Assembly: GCA_041917255.1 (NCBI GenBank)
Contig: JAYRYA010000016.1
Span: 1-64,000 of the forward strand
Direction: 5' to 3'
Source of the DNA: Zoogloea sp041917255
GTDB taxonomy: Bacteria > Pseudomonadota > Gammaproteobacteria > Burkholderiales > Rhodocyclaceae
DNA: 64,000 bases
A model generated the notes under the pieces. The model made no database searches, was not told the DNA's origin, and saw only the letters and a program-made list of their open reading frames with translations. The position numbers and the translations under genes are program-made. Numbering within the stretch: the first letter of the stretch is position 1; each line of letters begins with the position of its first letter. Positions 1-8,772 of the stretch are shown here, in pieces.

Positions 1-3000
1 ATCCGGCTGGGGCGCGACATTGACAGTGGCGGTGGCCGTGGTGGTACCGCCGTGACCGTCGGACACGGTGTAGGTGATGCTCACCGGGCCATTGACGTTG
101 GCAGCCGGGGTGAAGGTGAGGGTGCCATCCGGATTGACGACAACCGTGCCCTTGGTCGGGTCGACGGTGGCGCCGGTGACGGTGAGGGGGTCGCCGTCCG
201 GATCGGTGTCGTTGCCGAGCACGGCGAAGGTGACGGGTACATCCTCATTCGTGGCCGCCGTGTCGGGCAGCGCCACCGGGCCGTCATTGGTGCCGACGAC
301 GGTGAGGGTGACGGTCGTGCTGGTGCCGTCGACGCTCTGGACCGTGAAGGTTTCGGTCTTGGTCTCGCCTTCCTTCAGGGCCTGGACGACGGGCTTGGTG
401 TTGTCGATGACGTAGTTCCAGGCGCCAGTGGTATCGACCGAGAAGCTGCCGTAAGTACCGGCGACATTGGTCTGGGGCTGGAAGGCGGCTTCGCCGGCAT
501 CGGGGTCGGTGATGGTGAGCGTGCCGGTCGCAGTGGTCTGGGCCGGGGTGTCTTCCTTGACGGTGCCAGTGCCGGTGCCGAGGGTTGCCGGGTCGGCAAT
601 CGGGGCGACGTTCACCGTGGCGGTCGCGGTGGTGGTCCCGCCGTGGCCGTCGCTGACGGTGTACGTGACGGTCACCGGGCCATTGACGTTGGCGGCCGGG
701 GTGAAGGTGAGGGTGCCATCCGGATTGACGACAACCGTGCCCTTGGCCGGATCGACGGTGGCGCCGGTGACGGTGAGGGGGTCGCCGTCCGGATCGGTGT
801 CGTTGCCGAGGACGGCGAAGGTGACGGGTACATCCTCATTCGTGGCCGCGGTGTCGGGCAGGGCCACCGGGCCGTCGTTGGTGCCCTGGATGGTGACGGT
901 GACTGTGCTAGGCGTGCCGTCGAGGGTGACGACCGGGAAGGTTTCGCTGAGGGTTTCACCAACGCTGAGGGCCTGAACCATTGGGTTGGCGTTGTTGAGT
1001 GTGTAAGTCCAGTTGCCGAAGGTGTCGAGGGTGAAGATGCCGTACAGGCCGGCAACCACGGGCTGCGGGCGGAAGCCGGATTCGCCGGTGTCCACGTCCG
1101 CCACGCTGAGCGTGCCGCCGGTGGTGAGCTGGGTGTCTTCGACGACGGTGCCGAGGTCCGGGGTAACGATGGCCGGATCGTTGGTGCCGACCACGGTGAT
1201 CGTGATAGTGCTGGTGGTGCCGTCGGAGAGGGTGACCGGGAAGGTTTCGATGCGGGTCTGACCATCACCCAGGCTCTGGACGAGGTTGGAGGCGTTGTCG
1301 AGGGTGTAGATCCAGCTGCCGTCGGGGTTGAGGGTGAGGCTGCCATAGGTGCCCGGCGTGGCCGGCTGGGGTACGAAGCTGGCGCCACCGCTAGCGGTGA
1401 GCTGGCCGTCGGCGGTGATGGGGTTGTCTTCCTTCACAACGCCAAGGCCAGGCGCGCCGATGACTTCGTTGGTGCCGAGGATGGTGACGACGACGGTGCT
1501 GGGGGTGCCATCGACACCGCGTACGGTGAAGGTTTCGGTGCGGCTGTCACCGGTGGCGAGGGCCTGGACGGCAGGGTTGCCGTTGTCGAGGGTGTAGGTC
1601 CAGTTACCACTGGCGTCGATGGAGAAGGCGCCAAAGCTGCCGGGGGTCCCGGTCTGGGCCTGGAAGGCGGATTCGCCGATGTCCGGGTCGGTGATGGTGA
1701 GCACGCCTTTGGCGATCAGGGTGGTGTCTTCCTGGACCGTGCCGACGTCGCTGCTGATCGTGGCGGCGTCATTGACCGGCGCCACGTTGATCGTGACGGT
1801 GCCGGTGGTGGTGCCGCCATTGCCGTCGTCAATGGTGTAGGTGACCGTGACCGGACCATTGACGTTGTTGGCCGGGACGAAGCGCAAGGTGCCATCCGGA
1901 TTGACGGTGACCGCGCCCTTGGCCGGGTCGACGGTGGCGCCAGTGACGGTGAGGGGGTCGCCGTCCGGATCGGTGTCGTTGCCGAGCACCGTAAAGGTGA
2001 CAGGCACGTCCTCATTGGTGCTGACGGTGTCGGGATTGGCGACCGGGCCGTCGTTGGTGCCAACCACGGTGATGGTGACGGTCGTGCTGGTGCCGTCAAC
2101 GCTCTGGACAGTGAAGGTTTCGGTCTTGGTCTCGCCTTCCTTCAGGGCCTGGACGACCGGCTTGGCGTTGTCGATGTCGTAGGTCCAGGCGCCGGTGGCG
2201 GCGATGCTGAAGCTGCCGTAGGTGCCCGCGACGCTGGTTTGAGGTTGGAAGGTCGATTCGCCGGCATCCGGGTCATTGATGGTCAGGGTCCCAGAGGTGC
2301 TGGACTGGGCCGGGGTGTCTTCCTTGACGGTGCCGGTGCCGGTGCTGAGGGTGGCGCTGTCAGGCTGCGGGACGACGTTGACCGTGGCGGTGCCGGTGGT
2401 GGTGCCGCCCTTGCCATCGGCGATGGTGTAGGTAATGGTCACCGGGCCATTGATGTTGGCGGCCGGGGTGAAGCTGAGGGTGCCGTCCGGATTGACGACG
2501 ACGGTGCCCTTGGTCGGATCGACGGTGGCCCCGGTGACAGTGAGGGGGTCTCCTTCGGGGTCGGTGTCGTTGCCGAGCACCGCAAAGGTGACCGGCTTGT
2601 CTTCGTCGGTCGTGGCCGTGTCGGGGCTGGCGACCGGCGGGGTGTTGGCGCCAGCGATGTTGATCGTCAGCACGGCGTTGGCACTGCCGCCCTGGCCATC
2701 CTCGACGGTGTAGGCGAAGCTGTCCTGCAGCGTGGCGCCCGGGACGAGGCCGGCGACGGCCGGGTTGGTGGTGTCCTGGATGTAGCTGTACTGGCCGTCG
2801 GCCTGGATCGTCAGGGTACCGAAGAGGCCGGTGATTACGGTGGCACCGCTCACCGGTGCGCCGGCAACGGTAGTCACGGTGAGGGTGTCGCCGTCTACGT
2901 CGGTGTCGATGCCGGCAGGATTGGTGATGACATTGCCGGTGGCGGGCAGGCTGTCGGTCTTGACGAGGCCGTTCACGTCGTCGCGGGCAAGCGGGTTATC

Positions 3001-6000
3001 GTTGAGCGGAGCGATGTTGACAGTTGCGGTGGCCGTGGTGGTGCCGCCGTGACCATCGCTGACGGTGTAGGTGACCGTCACCGGGCCATTGACGTTGGCG
3101 GCCGGGGTGAAGGTGAGGGTGCCATCCGGATTGACGACAACCGTGCCCTTGGTCGGATCGACGGTGGCACCGGTGACGCTGAGGGGGTCGCCATCCGGAT
3201 CGGTGTCGTTGCCGAGGACGGCGAAGGTGACCGGCACATCCTCATTCGTGGCCGCCGTGTCGGGCAGGGCCACGGGGCCGTCATTGGTGCCGACGACGGT
3301 GAGAGTGACGGTCGTGCTGGTGCCGTCGACGCTCTGGACGGTGAAGGTCTCGGTGCGGGTCTCACCTTCCTTCAGGGCCTGGACGACGGGCTTGGTGTTG
3401 TCGATGACGTAGTTCCAGGCGCCAGTGGTATCGACCGAGAAGCTGCCGTAAGTACCCGCGACATTGGTCTGGGGCTGGAAGGCGGCTTCGCCGGCATCGG
3501 GATCGGTGATGGTCAGCGTGCCGGTGGCGCTGGTCTGGGCCGGGGTGTCTTCCTTGACGGTGCCGGTGCCAGTGCCGAGGACGGCGTTATCCGGCTGGGG
3601 CGCGACATTGACGGTGGCGGTGGCCGTGTTGGTGCCGCCGTGGCCGTCGGACACGGTGTAGGTGATGCTCACCGGGCCATTGACGTTGGCGGCCGGGGTG
3701 AAGGTGAGGGTGCCATCCGGATTGACGACAACCGTGCCCTTGGTCGGATCGACGGTGGCGCCGGTGACGGTGAGGGGGTCACCGTCGGGATCGGAGTCGT
3801 TGCCGAGGACGGCGAAGGTGACCGGCACATCCTCATTCGTGGCGGCCGTGTCGGGCAGGGCCACCGGGCCGTCGTTGGTGCCGACGACGGTGAGGGTGAC
3901 GGTCGTGCTGGTGCCGTCGACGCTCTGGACGGTGAAGGTTTCGGTCCTGCTCTCGCCCTCCTTCAGGGCCTGGACGACGGGCTTGGTGTTGTCGAGGGTG
4001 TACGTCCAGGCGCCGGTGGCGGCGATGCTGAAGCTGCCGTAAGTACCGGCGACATTGGTCTGGGGCTGGAAGGCGGCTTCGCCGGCATCGGGGTCGACAA
4101 TCGACAGCGTGCCGGTCGCAGTGGTCTGGGCCGGGGTGTCTTCCTTGACGGTGCCAGTGCCGGTGCCGAGGGTTGCCAGGTCGGCAATCGGGGCGACGTT
4201 CACCGTGGCGGTCGCGGTGGTGGTCCCGCCGTGGCCGTCGGACACGGTGTAGGTGACGGTCACCGGGCCATTGACGTTGGCGGCCGGGGTGAAGGTGAGG
4301 GTGCCATCCGGATTGACGGTGACGGTGCCCTTGGCCGGATCGACGGTGGCGCCGGTGACGGTGAGGGGGTCACCGTCCGGATCGGTGTCGTTGCCGAGCA
4401 CGGCGAAGGTGACGGGCACATCCTCATTCGTGGCCGCGGTGTCGGGCTGCGCCACGGGGCCGTCATTGGTGCCGACGACGGTGAGGGTGACGGTGGTCGG
4501 GGTGCCGTCGACGCTCTGGACGGTGAAGGTCTCGGTCTTGGTCTCACCTTCCTTCAGGGCCTGGACGACGGGCTTGGTGTTGTCGAGGGTGTACGTCCAT
4601 GCGCCGGTGGCGGCGATGCTGAAGCTGCCGTAAGTGCCGGCGACGTTGGTCTGGGGCTGGAAGGCGGCTTCGCCGGCATCCGGGTCGGTGATGGTCAGCG
4701 TGCCGGTGGCACTGGTCTGGGCCGGGGTGTCTTCCTTGACGGTGCCGGTGCCCGTGCCGAGGACGGCGTTATCCGGCTGGGGCGCGACATTGACGGTGGC
4801 CGTGGCCGTGGTGGTACCGCCGTGGCCGTCGGACACGGTGTAGGTGATGCTCACCGGGCCATTGACGTTGGCGGCCGGGGTGAAGGTGAGGGTGCCATCC
4901 GGATTGACGGTGACGGTGCCCTTGGTCGGGTCGACGGTGGCGCCGGTGACGGTGAGGGGGTCACCGTCCGGATCGGTGTCGTTGCCGAGGACCGCGAAGG
5001 TGACGGGCACGTCTTCGTTGGTGCTGGCGGTGTCGGGCTGCGCCACCGGGCCGTCGTTGGTGCCGACGACGGTGAGGGTGACGGTCGTGCTGGTGCCGTC
5101 GACGCTCTGGACGGTGAAGGTTTCGGTGCGGGTCTCACCTTCCTTCAGGGCCAGGACGACGGGCTTGGTGTTGTCGAGGGTGTACGTCCAGGCGCCGGTG
5201 GTATCGACCGAGAAGCTGCCGTAGGTGCCGGCGACATTGGTCTGGGGCTGGAAGGCGGCTTCGCCGGCATCCGGGTCGGTGATGGTCAGCGTGCCGGTGG
5301 CACTGGTCTGGGCCGGGGTGTCTTCCTTGACGGTGCCGGTGCCGGCCGAGATCGTGGCCGGGTCATTGACCGGCGTGATGTCGATGGTGGCGGTGCCGGT
5401 GGTGGTGCCGCCCTGGCCATCGGAAATCGTGTAGGTGATGGTGACCGGGCCGCTCACGTTAGTGACCGGGGTGAAGGTGAGGGTGCCATCCGGATTGACT
5501 GTGACGGTGCCCTTGGCCGGATCGACGGTGGCGCCGGTGACGGTAAGGGGGTCGCCGTCCACGTCGGTGTCGTTGGCGAGCACGGCAAGAGTCACCGGCG
5601 TGTCTTCGCGCGTGGTGGCGGTGTCGGCGGTGGCAATCGGGGGATCATTCACCGGCGCGACGTTGATCGTGACGGTGGTGCTGGCGGTGCCGCCCTTGCC
5701 GTCGCTGATGGTGTAGGTGACGGTGTCGGTGCCGTGGAAATCGGGGTTCGGCTTGTAGCTGAGGCTGCCATCCGGGTTGACGGTGACGGTTCCGTTGCTC
5801 GCCGTGGCACCGGTGACGGTGAGGGCATCGCCGTCGGCGTCGGTGTCATTGTCGAGCACCGGGAAACTCACCGGGGTGTCTTCGGTGGCGCTGACGGCCG
5901 GGTCCGGCGTGGCGACTGGCGGGTTGTTGGCAACAGTGGTGGTGGTGGGCGTGGTGACGCCGGCGTTGAGTGGCAGGAAGTCGATGCCGTCGGTGCTGGA

Positions 6001-6471
6001 GGTGTAGTTGAAGGCCAGCGGGGTGACTTCTTCAAGCACGCGCACCAGACGCACGAAATCGTGGGTCTGGTCGCCCAGGCCGCCACCGGCGAGACCGGCT
6101 GCCGGGTCTTCGATGTCTTCAAACGGGTCCTTGCCGCTGTTCAAGGCCTGAATGACCTTGTCGGCTTCGGCGCCCTGGCTGGAGATGACGTTCTCGGTGC
6201 GCTCCGGCACGGTGGTGGCGAAGAACTCGTCGTTCAGCAGCAGCTCGCGATTTGAACCAACGCTGACCTTGGCACCCGTGACGAGTTGCAACTCGACGAC
6301 CGAATCCGGCCCCGTGACGATGACCTGACCTTCACCCACCGGATCGCCCGGCTTGACTGCGGTGAGCTTGCCGGTGGCGTCCCGCAGGAAGGCTTCGCCC
6401 TGCACGAAGACGACGGTGCCTTTTGCGGTGGCGTTGGTGGTGGCGTTGATCGGGGCAGACGGGGTGGCCAT
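1..6471 (-). CDS. Giant LapA/BapA-type retention-module adhesin, N-terminal part (runs off window)
   Basis: At least 2157 codons are present; the C-terminus lies beyond position 1. ATG at 6471 is preceded by a GGAG ribosome site. Residues 1-170 look like the retention module that anchors LapA-like adhesins in the outer membrane. They include the PAAG motif at residues 123-126 (6094-6105), the di-alanine type of site cut by the periplasmic protease LapG in the known system. After that about ten Ig-/cadherin-like domains (NEDVPVTFAVLGNDTDPDGD is typical) alternate with about ten VCBS-like domains (GTGTVKEDTPAQ..., GTYGSFSVDTTGAWTYTLDN). Type I export is expected because the ABC and HlyD genes lie just upstream on the same strand. 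RTX repeats and a secretion signal would be in the missing C-terminus. Family assignment is firm; biofilm function and c-di-GMP/LapG control are inferred. Confidence 0.9.
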   Translation of the reverse strand, partial: MATPSAPINATTNATAKGTVVFVQGEAFLRDATGKLTAVKPGDPVGEGQVIVTGPDSVVELQLVTGAKVSVGSNRELLLNDEFFATTVPERTENVISSQGAEADKVIQALNSGKDPFEDIEDPAAGLAGGGLGDQTHDFVRLVRVLEEVTPLAFNYTSSTDGIDFLPLNAGVTTPTTTTVANNPPVATPDPAVSATEDTPVSFPVLDNDTDADGDALTVTGATASNGTVTVNPDGSLSYKPNPDFHGTDTVTYTISDGKGGTASTTVTINVAPVNDPPIATADTATTREDTPVTLAVLANDTDVDGDPLTVTGATVDPAKGTVTVNPDGTLTFTPVTNVSGPVTITYTISDGQGGTTTGTATIDITPVNDPATISAGTGTVKEDTPAQTSATGTLTITDPDAGEAAFQPQTNVAGTYGSFSVDTTGAWTYTLDNTKPVVLALKEGETRTETFTVQSVDGTSTTVTLTVVGTNDGPVAQPDTASTNEDVPVTFAVLGNDTDPDGDPLTVTGATVDPTKGTVTVNPDGTLTFTPAANVNGPVSITYTVSDGHGGTTTATATVNVAPQPDNAVLGTGTGTVKEDTPAQTSATGTLTITDPDAGEAAFQPQTNVAGTYGSFSIAATGAWTYTLDNTKPVVQALKEGETKTETFTVQSVDGTPTTVTLTVVGTNDGPVAQPDTAATNEDVPVTFAVLGNDTDPDGDPLTVTGATVDPAKGTVTVNPDGTLTFTPAANVNGPVTVTYTVSDGHGGTTTATATVNVAPIADLATLGTGTGTVKEDTPAQTTATGTLSIVDPDAGEAAFQPQTNVAGTYGSFSIAATGAWTYTLDNTKPVVQALKEGESRTETFTVQSVDGTSTTVTLTVVGTNDGPVALPDTAATNEDVPVTFAVLGNDSDPDGDPLTVTGATVDPTKGTVVVNPDGTLTFTPAANVNGPVSITYTVSDGHGGTNTATATVNVAPQPDNAVLGTGTGTVKEDTPAQTSATGTLTITDPDAGEAAFQPQTNVAGTYGSFSVDTTGAWNYVIDNTKPVVQALKEGETRTETFTVQSVDGTSTTVTLTVVGTNDGPVALPDTAATNEDVPVTFAVLGNDTDPDGDPLSVTGATVDPTKGTVVVNPDGTLTFTPAANVNGPVTVTYTVSDGHGGTTTATATVNIAPLNDNPLARDDVNGLVKTDSLPATGNVITNPAGIDTDVDGDTLTVTTVAGAPVSGATVITGLFGTLTIQADGQYSYIQDTTNPAVAGLVPGATLQDSFAYTVEDGQGGSANAVLTINIAGANTPPVASPDTATTDEDKPVTFAVLGNDTDPEGDPLTVTGATVDPTKGTVVVNPDGTLSFTPAANINGPVTITYTIADGKGGTTTGTATVNVVPQPDSATLSTGTGTVKEDTPAQSSTSGTLTINDPDAGESTFQPQTSVAGTYGSFSIAATGAWTYDIDNAKPVVQALKEGETKTETFTVQSVDGTSTTVTITVVGTNDGPVANPDTVSTNEDVPVTFTVLGNDTDPDGDPLTVTGATVDPAKGAVTVNPDGTLRFVPANNVNGPVTVTYTIDDGNGGTTTGTVTINVAPVNDAATISSDVGTVQEDTTLIAKGVLTITDPDIGESAFQAQTGTPGSFGAFSIDASGNWTYTLDNGNPAVQALATGDSRTETFTVRGVDGTPSTVVVTILGTNEVIGAPGLGVVKEDNPITADGQLTASGGASFVPQPATPGTYGSLTLNPDGSWIYTLDNASNLVQSLGDGQTRIETFPVTLSDGTTSTITITVVGTNDPAIVTPDLGTVVEDTQLTTGGTLSVADVDTGESGFRPQPVVAGLYGIFTLDTFGNWTYTLNNANPMVQALSVGETLSETFPVVTLDGTPSTVTVTIQGTNDGPVALPDTAATNEDVPVTFAVLGNDTDPDGDPLTVTGATVDPAKGTVVVNPDGTLTFTPAANVNGPVTVTYTVSDGHGGTTTATATVNVAPIADPATLGTGTGTVKEDTPAQTTATGTLTITDPDAGEAAFQPQTNVAGTYGSFSVDTTGAWNYVIDNTKPVVQALKEGETKTETFTVQSVDGTSTTVTLTVVGTNDGPVALPDTAATNEDVPVTFAVLGNDTDPDGDPLTVTGATVDPTKGTVVVNPDGTLTFTPAANVNGPVSITYTVSDGHGGTTTATATVNVAPQPD
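3071..5434 (-). repeat. Four near-identical 591-bp tandem supra-repeats inside the adhesin gene
   Basis: The same sequence recurs at 3071, 3662, 4253 and 4844, with the next copy of the boundary at 5435: exact spacing of 591 bp (197 codons). Each unit encodes one Ig-/cadherin-like domain plus one VCBS-like domain. Related but more diverged copies lie at 74 and 665 (again 591 bp apart), 1841 and 2435. Identity between adjacent units is high at the nucleotide level, suggesting recent duplication or gene conversion. Confidence 0.9.
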
Positions 6472-6700
6472 GACGGTCTCCGGAATTTGGGTTTTCAATC
6501 GATTTGCAATTTACGGCGGGGGCAGGGCGTTCTGTATTGTCCACGAGGACAGGGGACGTGACGGATGCCACGCGGATGCGCAGGCAGGCTGAAGCGCGGC
6601 TGGCCGAAGGAGGCGGTTCAGCCAGCCGGTGCGGGAACGGGGTGGATCTGACGGGATCACCAAACCAGGGTGGTCCGGTGAATTGGCGGGGGGCGCGCGC

Positions 6701-7330
6701 TCAGCGTACGCCGTGGACGCGCAGGGCGAGCTGCAGGCGGTCGGTGAGGTCGAGCTTTTCGAAGACGGCCTTGAGGTGGGCCTTGACGGTGCGTTCGGTG
6801 ATGCCGAGGGCCAGGGCAATGGATAGGTTGCTGTCGCCGACGGCGGCCAGCTGGGCGACTTCGCGTTCGCGCTCGGTGAGCGGCGTGGACCAGTCGGCCA
6901 GGCCGGTGCGGGGCAGGCGGGAGTCCACCAGACGCAGCAGGCGCGAGAGCAGCGCACGGCCAACCCACAGCTCGCCGCTGGCGATCACGTCGAGGGCCTG
7001 GCGCAGGGTGTCGAGCGGCGCGTGGGAGTGGCAGTAGCCGCTGGCCCCGGCATTGAGTACGGCGAGACCTTCGTCGTCGTCGGGATTGGATGATGCGGCC
7101 AGGATCGCAAGCCTGGCGGAATTGCGTTGCCAGGCCGGACGCGTCCAGATGGCTGCGGTGCCGCCACGGGCGATGCCCAGGTCCGCCAGCACCAGCCGGT
7201 GGCCGGCGGTGTGCCAGGTGTCGAGCCCGTCGATGCTGCGGGCGTGCAGCGCTGTGGGGGCGAGCGCCTGCCAGCGCTGGGCAAGCAGATCGTCATCGGT
7301 GATGAGGAGAAGCGGTTCCGGGGCGTTCAT
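6701..7330 (-). CDS. LuxR/NarL-type response-regulator-like transcription factor
   Basis: 209 residues. The N-terminal half resembles a receiver domain: acidic pocket TDDD (11-14) and a candidate phospho-acceptor in LVLADLG (D50). The position of the usual receiver lysine is occupied by GYCHSHA, so the conserved Lys is missing and phosphorylation may be non-standard. The C-terminal part (about 145-205) is a LuxR helix-turn-helix with LTEREREVAQLAAVGDSN and ITERTVKAHLKAVFEKL. It sits between the HlyD gene (19-nt gap) and the adhesin gene (229-nt gap) on the same strand. Small LuxR regulators are common in type I adhesin loci, so control of the adhesin is the likely job; this is inference. Confidence 0.85.
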   Translation of the reverse strand: MNAPEPLLLITDDDLLAQRWQALAPTALHARSIDGLDTWHTAGHRLVLADLGIARGGTAAIWTRPAWQRNSARLAILAASSNPDDDEGLAVLNAGASGYCHSHAPLDTLRQALDVIASGELWVGRALLSRLLRLVDSRLPRTGLADWSTPLTEREREVAQLAAVGDSNLSIALALGITERTVKAHLKAVFEKLDLTDRLQLALRVHGVR

Positions 7331-7349
7331 GATCGGGGCGGTCAGGGAT

Positions 7350-8768
7350 TCAGCGCTCGGTGAGCGCGTTGGCCTTGGCCCGCAGGACGGGTTTCATGAG
7401 GTAGCTGAGGAGCGATTTCTTGCCGGTGAGGATGTCCACCTCGGCCACCATGCCGGGGATGATCGGCATCTGGGCGTCGCCGATGGCGCTGCGGGTGGTG
7501 CGCACCCGCACGATGTAGAAGGCGTTGCCTTTTTCATCGGTGATGGTGTCGGCGCCGATGTTCTCGACGGTTGCTTCAAGACCGCCGTAGATCGAGAAAT
7601 CGTAGGCAGTGAACTTGACCAGCGCGGGCTGGCCCGGGCGCAGGAAGGCGATGTCCTTTGGCTGCACACGCGCTTCGAGGAGGAGCGCATCGTCGCTCGG
7701 GACGATCTCGATGATCTCCTTGCCGGGTTGCACCACGCCGCCCACGGTGTTGGCGAACAGCTGCTTCACGGTGCCGTTCATCGGCGCGCGGATCTCGGCC
7801 TGCTTGACCCGGTCGGCGAGGCCTTCGCTGCCGGCCGAGAGGGCGGCCAGCTTGGCGTTGGTTTCGGAGAGCTCGCTGCGCGCCTGGTTGCGCAGGTTGA
7901 GTTCGACTTCCTCAATCTTGCGCTGGGCTTCGGAGATGGCGGCCTGGATGCGCGGGATCTGGGCGCCGGCGGCGTCCCGTTCGCCCCGGTAGCGGGCCAC
8001 GTCGCGTTCAAGCCGCAGAAGTTCGACCTCCGACACCGCGCCGGTCTTGGCGAGCGGACGGGTGACCTCGAGTTCCTTCGCGGTGAGGCTGTAGCTTTGG
8101 GTGGCCTGTTCACGCTTGGCGGTGACTTCGTTGAGTTCCTGCCGGCGCTGGGAGAGCTGCTGACGGGCCACACCGACGGCAGCGTCAAGTTCGAGCCGCT
8201 TGTTTTCGTAGGCGCTGCGTTCCTGCTCGACGAGATCCGGTGCTTCCTTGATGAGCTCGGGCGGCGGCACGAAGGGTTTGCCGCTGGCCACCGCGGTGAG
8301 CCGCGCGGATTTGGCGAGGAGGGCGATGTACTGGGCGCGGTTTTCCCGCAGGGACGACACGAAGCGGGTCGGGTCGACCTTGAGCAGCAGCTGGCCGGTC
8401 TTCACCTGCTGACCTTCCTTGACCAGGATCTCCGAGACGATGCCGCCGTCGAGGCTCTGCATTACCTGCACCTGGCGGGACGGGATGACCTTGCCCTCGC
8501 CACGGGTGACTTCGTCGAGCTGGGCGAAGGCGGCCCACACGATGAGGATGACGACTGCCGCGCAGGTGAGAATGACGGCGATGCGGCTGCCGCGCAGCTT
8601 TTGCTCGGACATGGCCCATTCGGCGTCGGCCATGTAGTCGGCGTCGTCGTGGATATCCTTTTTCTCGGCGCCGTCGAGGATGCGGTCGAAAGTGCGCGAG
8701 GCGCGTTGATAGAGTGCGTTGTAGGCGGGCTGGAAGGCAGCGGCAATGCGCAGGAAGAGGGCTTTCAT
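7350..8768 (-). CDS. HlyD-family type I secretion membrane fusion protein (LapC-like)
   Basis: 472 residues. A cytoplasmic N-terminus is followed by a single membrane segment at about 62-83 (IAVILTCAAVVILIVWAAFA), then a lipoyl-like half-motif (VIPSRQVQVMQSLDGGIVSEI), a long coiled coil (about 150-330) and the C-terminal beta-barrel/HlyD end. This is the periplasmic adaptor that links the inner-membrane ABC exporter to a TolC-like outer-membrane channel. ATG at 8768 lies 4 nt after the ABC gene stop, with GGGGTG just upstream, so the two genes are translationally close. No outer-membrane channel gene is visible in the window; it may lie beyond the adhesin. Confidence 0.93.
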   Translation of the reverse strand: MKALFLRIAAAFQPAYNALYQRASRTFDRILDGAEKKDIHDDADYMADAEWAMSEQKLRGSRIAVILTCAAVVILIVWAAFAQLDEVTRGEGKVIPSRQVQVMQSLDGGIVSEILVKEGQQVKTGQLLLKVDPTRFVSSLRENRAQYIALLAKSARLTAVASGKPFVPPPELIKEAPDLVEQERSAYENKRLELDAAVGVARQQLSQRRQELNEVTAKREQATQSYSLTAKELEVTRPLAKTGAVSEVELLRLERDVARYRGERDAAGAQIPRIQAAISEAQRKIEEVELNLRNQARSELSETNAKLAALSAGSEGLADRVKQAEIRAPMNGTVKQLFANTVGGVVQPGKEIIEIVPSDDALLLEARVQPKDIAFLRPGQPALVKFTAYDFSIYGGLEATVENIGADTITDEKGNAFYIVRVRTTRSAIGDAQMPIIPGMVAEVDILTGKKSLLSYLMKPVLRAKANALTER

Positions 8769-8772
8769 GGTG

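Noticed and set aside
52..6255. 2067-codon open frame on the plus strand opposite the adhesin
   Set aside because: It is codon-aligned antisense to the adhesin. High GC and repeats make TTA, CTA and TCA codons rare in the sense strand, leaving the opposite strand open. No ribosome site, and the protein is low-complexity.
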